From assembly GCA_009885425.1 (NCBI GenBank), contig VFKS01000207.1, positions 1 through 9,926 on the forward strand: a stretch of 9,926 nt of DNA, written 5' to 3'. Below are positions 6,264 through 9,926 of this stretch, piece by piece. Positions within the stretch are counted from its first letter, which is position 1, and the number at the start of each line of letters is the position of its first letter. Made by a program: the position numbers and the translations under genes. This DNA comes from Novosphingobium sp. (lineage in GTDB: Bacteria > Pseudomonadota > Alphaproteobacteria > Sphingomonadales > Sphingomonadaceae). Under the pieces are notes generated by a model. The model saw only the letters and a program-made list of their open reading frames with translations, did not search any database and was not told where the DNA came from.

Positions 6264-6859
6264 GACACTAACTCTCCTGTAGCCAGCCATGGGGTTTGCC
6301 CCCGGCTGCGATTTTCATAAGCGGAAATGGCGCTGTCGCGGGACAGCGTCAGGCCAACCTCGTCCAGCCCTTCGAGCAGGCAGGCTTTCCGGAAGGCGTC
6401 GATTTCAAATTCAAAGCGATCCTGAAACGGGGTGGTGACGGTCTGACTGCCCAGATCAATATGGACCGGATCGGTCTGCGCGACTTCCATCAGCCGGTCG
6501 ATCGCGCTTTGCGGCAGGACCACGGTCAGAATGCCATTTTTGAAGGCGTTGCTGGAAAAGATGTCCGAGAAACTGGGCGCGATTACCGCCGTAATGCCCA
6601 GATCAAGCAGTGCCCAGGCGGCGTGTTCGCGGCTGGAACCGCAACCGAAATTGTCGCCCGCGATCAAGATCGGCGCGCCTTTGAAGTTGGCGCTATCAAA
6701 CAGGTTGTCGGGATCGGCCCGCAGCGTTTCGAACGCTCCTTGGCCCAGCCCATCGCGGGTAATCGTCTTGAGCCAATGCGCCGGGATGATTACGTCAGTA
6801 TCGACGTTCTTGGCCCCGAACGGAATCGCCCGGCCTGCAACCTCGCGCAAGGGCTCCAT
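6260..6859 (-). CDS. leuD: 3-isopropylmalate dehydratase small subunit
   Basis: A 199-residue swivel-domain subunit that joins LeuC to form isopropylmalate isomerase, converting 2-isopropylmalate to 3-isopropylmalate in leucine synthesis. Visible hallmarks: [20 protein letters not shown] (residues 11-30), [18 protein letters not shown] with the substrate-loop GCGSSREHA, and [18 protein letters not shown]. Length agrees with the usual 200 or so residues. The ATG at 6857-6859 overlaps the stop of the small membrane gene (TGATG); the open frame extends further upstream, but that extension lies in the neighbouring gene. The stop overlaps the quinone oxidoreductase start (ATGA). No leuB or leuA is in the window. 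Confidence 0.97.
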   Translation of the reverse strand: MEPLREVAGRAIPFGAKNVDTDVIIPAHWLKTITRDGLGQGAFETLRADPDNLFDSANFKGAPILIAGDNFGCGSSREHAAWALLDLGITAVIAPSFSDIFSSNAFKNGILTVVLPQSAIDRLMEVAQTDPVHIDLGSQTVTTPFQDRFEFEIDAFRKACLLEGLDEVGLTLSRDSAISAYENRSRGQTPWLATGELVS

Positions 6860-7077
6860 CAATCGGTTTCCGGCGCGTCTTCGGGGCGGATCGGCGGAGC
6901 GGTTGGCTTTTTGGCTCGATCCCGGCGGTGCGAAGCATAAAGCAGCGCACCCGCCAAAGCTGCGGAACCAATTGCGGCGCCGGTCAACGCAGCCTTGCCG
7001 GTCCAATTGGGCTTGGCGTCTTTCTCGGGCTTTTCGGGCTTCGCGCCAGAGGCGCGTTGTTTGCTATCGTCGGTCAT
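6859..7077 (-). CDS. Small single-pass membrane protein between leuC and leuD
   Basis: A 72-residue protein I do not recognise by function. It has a charged, lysine- and proline-rich N-terminus (residues 1-24, with [10 protein letters not shown]). One alanine/glycine-rich transmembrane helix follows (about 26-48, [18 protein letters not shown]), carrying small-xxx-small packing motifs (G33, G37, and A/G at later turns). A basic SHRRDRAKK stop-transfer and an acidic proline-rich tail ([12 protein letters not shown]) complete it. The stop (TGA, 6859-6861) overlaps the leuD ATG by one base, so translation is probably coupled. Only a weak GGAA is present before the ATG. Its fit between leuC and leuD and its ordered membrane-protein design favour a real gene. 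A role in leucine synthesis is not implied. Confidence 0.72.
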   Translation of the reverse strand: MTDDSKQRASGAKPEKPEKDAKPNWTGKAALTGAAIGSAALAGALLYASHRRDRAKKPTAPPIRPEDAPETD

Positions 7078-7123
7078 GATCGTTCCAATGTGATCGCTGC
7101 GCGGTGAAAGGCAAGGGTCTGCT

Positions 7124-8554
7124 TCAGGAAAGTTCCCGCACGTCCGCCAGCCGCCCCGTCACGGCTGCCGCCGCTGCCATCGCGGGGCTGAGCAAATGAG
7201 TCCGCGCGCCCGGTCCCTGCCGGCCGACGAAGTTGCGGTTGCTGGTTGAGGCGCAGCGTTCGCCCGCTGGCACTTTATCGGGGTTCATCGCGAGGCAGGC
7301 CGAACAACCCGGTTCGCGCCATTCGAACCCGGCGGCGAGGAATATCTGGTCGAGCCCCTCGGCTTCGGCCTGGCGCTTGACCAAGCCGGAGCCCGGCACT
7401 GCAATCGCCCAGCGCACATTGGCGGCCTTGGTCCGGCCTTTCAGCACAGCGGCGGCAGCACGCAGGTCTTCGATCCGGCTGTTGGTGCAGCTGCCGATGA
7501 AGACGTTTTGAACCTCGATATCGGTCAGCTTCTGGCCCGCCATAAGCCCCATGTAGGCGAGGCTCTTGCGCGCGGCGTCCTGCTTCGATGGATCCGCGAA
7601 ACTCTCCGGAGCAGGGACAAAGCCGGTGATCGGCAGTACGTCTTCCGGGCTGGTGCCCCAGGTCACCGAGGGAGCGATATCGGCAGCGTCGATCACCACC
7701 ACCTTGTCATAGCTTGCGCCCGGATCGGTGGCGAGGGTGCGCCACCAGGTGACCGCCGCGTCCCATTCGGCGCCCTTGGGCGCGTAAGGCCGGCCTTTGA
7801 CATAGGCGAAGGTCACCTCATCCGGCGCGATCAGTCCGGCGCGGGCGCCGTGTTCGATCGCCATGTTCGAGATGGTCAGGCGGCCTTCAACCGAGAGATC
7901 GCGGATCGCAGAGCCGGTATATTCGATGACATAACCGGTCCCGCCTGATGCCCGCAGCACACCGGTGATGTGCAGCACCACGTCCTTGGCCGAGACGCCG
8001 GGGCCAAGTTCGCCCTCAACCCGCACTTCCATGGCTTTCGATTGCTTGAGCAGCAGCGTTTGCGTGGCCAGCACATGCTCAACCTCGCTGGTGCCGATCC
8101 CAAATGCCAGCGCGCCCAGCCCGCCGTGGCAGGCGGTGTGGCTATCACCGCAGACAATCGTGGCGCCGGGCAGTGAAAAGCCCTGTTCCGGGCCGACGAC
8201 GTGGACGATACCCTGTTCGGCATCGGCGTCACCGATCAGGCGAATGCCGAATTCCGGCGCATTGCGGGTCAGCGCGGCCAATTGCTGCGCGCTTTCCAGA
8301 TCCGCAATCGGGATCGGCAGTCCGGCCGCATCGCGCCGGGCAGTAGTAGGCAGGTTGTGATCGGGCACCGCCAGGGTCAGGTCGGGGCGGCGGACCGTGC
8401 GGCCCGCCAGCCGCAGCGCCTCAAACGCCTGCGGACTGGTCACTTCGTGCACCAGATGGCGGTCGATATAGATCAGGCAGGTGTCATCATCGCGGCGCTC
8501 GACCACGTGAGCGTCCCAGATCTTCTCGTAAAGCGTGCGCGGTTTGCTGGCCAT
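7124..8554 (-). CDS. leuC: 3-isopropylmalate dehydratase large subunit
   Basis: A 476-residue aconitase-superfamily protein carrying the [4Fe-4S] cluster of isopropylmalate isomerase. The N-terminus [18 protein letters not shown] and [18 protein letters not shown] are standard for Leu[39 protein letters not shown] is the canonical central block, quoted here as separate motifs: [20 protein letters not shown] and LATQTL. The three cluster cysteines are C356 (FIGSCTNSR), C417 and C420 ([10 protein letters not shown]). Length is normal. I chose the ATG at 8552-8554 from the conserved N-terminus; the frame stays open to 8914 but that part overlaps ybaN. No clear Shine-Dalgarno precedes this ATG. 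It follows ybaN by 44 bases and precedes the 72-residue membrane gene by 46 bases. Cluster supply by the SUF pathway (SufE is two genes upstream) is an inference. Confidence 0.97.
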   Translation of the reverse strand: MASKPRTLYEKIWDAHVVERRDDDTCLIYIDRHLVHEVTSPQAFEALRLAGRTVRRPDLTLAVPDHNLPTTARRDAAGLPIPIADLESAQQLAALTRNAPEFGIRLIGDADAEQGIVHVVGPEQGFSLPGATIVCGDSHTACHGGLGALAFGIGTSEVEHVLATQTLLLKQSKAMEVRVEGELGPGVSAKDVVLHITGVLRASGGTGYVIEYTGSAIRDLSVEGRLTISNMAIEHGARAGLIAPDEVTFAYVKGRPYAPKGAEWDAAVTWWRTLATDPGASYDKVVVIDAADIAPSVTWGTSPEDVLPITGFVPAPESFADPSKQDAARKSLAYMGLMAGQKLTDIEVQNVFIGSCTNSRIEDLRAAAAVLKGRTKAANVRWAIAVPGSGLVKRQAEAEGLDQIFLAAGFEWREPGCSACLAMNPDKVPAGERCASTSNRNFVGRQGPGARTHLLSPAMAAAAAVTGRLADVRELS

Positions 8555-8598
8555 GCCGCCGCCATAGGCAAGGCGCGGGGCAGAATGCAAGTGCGGTG

Positions 8599-8949
8599 CT
8601 ATTCGTTGCGGGTCCAGATCCAGCTTCCGGCTATCAGCAACACTGCGGCTGAAACCAGCACCCATGGAAAGCCAATAGTTACCCCGGTAAAGACCACTCC
8701 GGCGCTCATCGCGGTCAGTGCGCCGATCTTGGCCTTGCGGCTGATTGCGTTTCGCGTCCGCCAATCGCGCAGGCCGCCGCCATAGCGGGGGTGATCGAGC
8801 AGGCGCTGCTCCCACGCCGGGTTGCTGCGGGCAAAGCAGAACGCGGCGAGGAGCAGGAACGGCACCGTCGGCATGATTGGCAGAGCCACACCGATAAGGC
8901 CGAGCGCCACGCAAAGCAGCCCGGCGCCCAAATAGAGATGGCGAGTCAT
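8599..8949 (-). CDS. YbaN/DUF454 family inner-membrane protein
   Basis: A 116-residue hydrophobic protein of the YbaN (DUF454) family, whose function is unknown. Residues 4-23 and 28-40 are membrane segments around the family signature [24 protein letters not shown] polar stretch [19 protein letters not shown] follows, then two more segments (about 74-92 and 94-112). The C-terminus IWTRNE is short and polar. The start at 8947-8949 comes 3 bases after the SufE stop, so it probably depends on the same transcript. No strong ribosome-binding site is seen, consistent with coupling. The pairing with sufE is worth noting but does not assign a function. Confidence 0.88.
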   Translation of the reverse strand: MTRHLYLGAGLLCVALGLIGVALPIMPTVPFLLLAAFCFARSNPAWEQRLLDHPRYGGGLRDWRTRNAISRKAKIGALTAMSAGVVFTGVTIGFPWVLVSAAVLLIAGSWIWTRNE

Positions 8950-8952
8950 GGC

Positions 8953-9363
8953 TTAGCCCGCCGCAATCCGCGCGGCGGTTTCGCGGACCAGCGCGATCAT
9001 ATTGGGCAGACCCTGGGTGCGGTTGGAGGATAGCTGGTTCTTCAGATCGAACGGACCAAGCGCGGCTTCGATATCGGCGGCGGCAACCTCGACGGCGGGC
9101 TGATCCTGCACGGCGGATAGTACCAGCGCGACGATCCCCTTGGTGATCGCGGCGTTACTGTCGGCCAGAAAGTGCAGCCGGCCATCATCGCGCTGGGTCG
9201 GATAGACCCAGACCGAGGCGGAGCAGCCGCGCACCAAAGTTGCATCGGTTTTCAGCGCATCGGGCATCGGCTCCAGCTCGCGGCCCAGTTCGATCAGCAG
9301 GCGATAACGTTCATCGCCTTCGAGGAAGGTGTATTCTTCGGCAATATCTGGGAGGGTTCGCAT
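8953..9363 (-). CDS. sufE: Cysteine desulfuration protein SufE
   Basis: A 136-residue sulfur-acceptor protein that takes persulfide sulfur from the desulfurase SufS and passes it to the SufBCD scaffold in [Fe-S] cluster assembly. The active-site cysteine is C47 in VRGCSASVW (residues 44-52), which matches the family's VxGCxSxVW motif. Other matches are [11 protein letters not shown] near the start, [21 protein letters not shown] helix ([14 protein letters not shown]) and [12 protein letters not shown] near the end. Length is typical. The ATG at 9361-9363 has AAGG about 8 bases upstream. SufS and SufBCD genes are not in this window. Genes on either side in the same direction suggest shared transcription with the small membrane genes upstream and ybaN downstream. 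Confidence 0.95.
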   Translation of the reverse strand: MRTLPDIAEEYTFLEGDERYRLLIELGRELEPMPDALKTDATLVRGCSASVWVYPTQRDDGRLHFLADSNAAITKGIVALVLSAVQDQPAVEVAAADIEAALGPFDLKNQLSSNRTQGLPNMIALVRETAARIAAG

Positions 9364-9411
9364 AAGGCGGGCCTTAGCGAGGGCAGGGCGAAGCGTCCAC
9401 CGTCCCTTGGG

Positions 9412-9588
9412 TCACCCCATCAGCCCGCCGGGCCGGGAAAAAGCGTAATAGAGTACATAGAGCCACGAGAAGACCCCATGGACGATTGCCCAGATGATCG
9501 ATTTGTGAAGGCTCCAGCTGATTGCCACCGCGATAGCAGAGCCCAGGCTGATCCCGGCCTTGGCGGCGGCACCGCGGTGGTCGCTCAC
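9412..9588 (-). CDS. 58-residue membrane protein with GTG start
   Basis: This small gene begins with GTG (9586-9588) in a GTGA overlap with the stop of the preceding 77-residue gene and ends at TGA (9412-9414). The protein opens with MSDHRGAAAKAG. One long or two short hydrophobic segments then follow, through AISWSLHKSIIWAIVHGVFS and WLYVLYYAF, and it ends in a SRPGG tail. The pattern of ISW, a short polar turn, SIIWAIVHG and SWLYVLYYA resembles a widespread family of tiny uncharacterised membrane proteins (pattern IS-x-NHSI-WAI-HG--GW-YV-Y). A different reading frame over the same bases gives an Arg/Cys-rich peptide and is not the real gene. Function unknown. Confidence 0.78.
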   Translation of the reverse strand: MSDHRGAAAKAGISLGSAIAVAISWSLHKSIIWAIVHGVFSWLYVLYYAFSRPGGLMG

Positions 9589-9818
9589 AGGTCAACCCCG
9601 GCGGCGATCGCTTCCAGCTTGCGGATCCGTTCCTTGAGGTCCGCCACTTCGATCCGGGCCGCGCCGCTGCCGGCGCCGCCTTCGATTTCGGGGCGATGCA
9701 GATCGAGTTCGCGGGACTTGAGTTTGAGCCAGTCCTGCCAACCGCGCAGACAGGCCAGAGCCAAGATCATGACGGCGGTCAACACGGTTACGGCGATCAG
9801 GAGGGCTTGGGTCGACAT
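9585..9818 (-). CDS. 77-residue PspB-like membrane protein
   Basis: A short protein with an N-terminal transmembrane helix (residues 5-24, ALLIAVTVLTAVMILALACL), a basic juxtamembrane stretch (RGWQDWLKLKSRE), a glycine-rich linker (GGAGSGA, about 47-53) and a C-terminal amphipathic helix ADLKERIRKLEAIAAGVDL. The layout, length and the final RIxxLExI pattern resemble PspB of the phage shock system (E. coli PspB has 74 residues and RIQALESI), but overall identity is low. The ATG at 9816-9818 has a strong AAGGAG 7 bases upstream; an upstream in-frame start would run into the neighbouring gene. Its stop overlaps the next gene's GTG. Association with Psp is an inference supported by the gene just upstream. 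Confidence 0.7.
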   Translation of the reverse strand: MSTQALLIAVTVLTAVMILALACLRGWQDWLKLKSRELDLHRPEIEGGAGSGAARIEVADLKERIRKLEAIAAGVDL

Positions 9819-9843
9819 GGTTCTGCTCCTTTCTGCAGCGCGC

Positions 9844-9926
9844 TTATTTTTCGCGCAGACTTTCAATTTCATCGGCCAGGGCGCGGGTTCCGCGGCCGTC
9901 GGTTGCGATCCGTTCGAGGACGTGAA
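9844..9926 (-). CDS. C-terminal end of a probable Psp-family membrane stress protein (runs off the right edge)
   Basis: Only the last 26 codons are present, reading VLERIATDGRGTRALADEIE then SLREK and TAA (9844-9846). The LERIATD heptad-like stretch followed by an xLAxEIExLR ending is typical of alphaproteobacterial Psp-type envelope stress proteins (PspC or PspB tails), but the fragment is too short to choose. It is followed after 25 bases by the 77-residue PspB-like gene, whose tail KERIRKLEAIA resembles its LERIA segment. The reading frame and stop are certain; the family name is tentative. Confidence 0.5.
   Translation of the reverse strand, partial: HVLERIATDGRGTRALADEIESLREK

Noticed and set aside
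8555..8914. Long N-terminal extension of leuC
   Set aside because: It overlaps the well-supported ybaN gene on the same strand and has an arginine/proline-rich shadow composition. LeuC homology starts at [11 protein letters not shown].
9374..9595. A 73-residue Arg/Cys-rich frame on the minus strand
   Set aside because: It overlaps the 58-residue membrane gene in another frame, has no protein-like pattern, and the GTG frame has both a coupled start and a coherent membrane sequence.

Overview
The window reads as a GC-rich alphaproteobacterial chromosome segment, most likely from the Sphingomonadales. The class assignment rests on the ATP synthase zeta-type inhibitor, the CGFS glutaredoxin/BolA pair, the CHASE4-GGDEF-EAL protein and a Psp-like membrane gene end. 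The order is an inference from protein flavour and gene order, not from a search. There is no mobile element, CRISPR array, phage gene or recognisable defence system. This is mainly a housekeeping region with one unusual non-coding stretch and several small membrane genes.

Layout. The left edge (1-254, minus) is the N-terminus of a queuosine-precursor transporter. A divergent tRNA-Arg(TCT) follows at 316-392 (plus) with its own promoter-like elements. It is convergent with a NUDIX hydrolase (403-1203, minus). Between that gene and the next lies a 365-bp non-coding stretch (1204-1568). It holds a near-consensus sigma-54 promoter, a 13-bp perfect GC-rich hairpin with an extra outer stem, and a short sequence complementary to the ribosome-binding region of the gene downstream. 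That gene (1569-3800, plus, TTG start) encodes a membrane-bound CHASE4-GGDEF-EAL protein for cyclic-di-GMP turnover.

From 3784 to the right edge every gene is on the minus strand and no gap exceeds about 50 bases. In transcription order (right to left) these are: the end of a Psp-like membrane protein gene, a 77-residue PspB-like protein, a 58-residue membrane protein with a GTG start, SufE, a YbaN/DUF454 membrane protein, LeuC, a 72-residue single-pass protein, LeuD, a zinc-free quinone oxidoreductase, a class II c-type cytochrome, the ATP synthase inhibitor zeta, BolA and a monothiol CGFS glutaredoxin. Several junctions overlap (GTGA, TGATG, ATGA), which suggests translational coupling.

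Working together. LeuC and LeuD form isopropylmalate isomerase, a [4Fe-4S] enzyme of leucine synthesis. SufE (sulfur donation to the SUF assembly machine) and BolA plus CGFS glutaredoxin ([2Fe-2S] carriage and iron sensing) lie in the same run, giving it an iron-sulfur theme. The cytochrome, quinone oxidoreductase and zeta inhibitor connect to respiration and ATP synthase control. The Psp-like genes connect to membrane stress. The most unusual signal is the structured sigma-54 leader in front of the cyclic-di-GMP gene.
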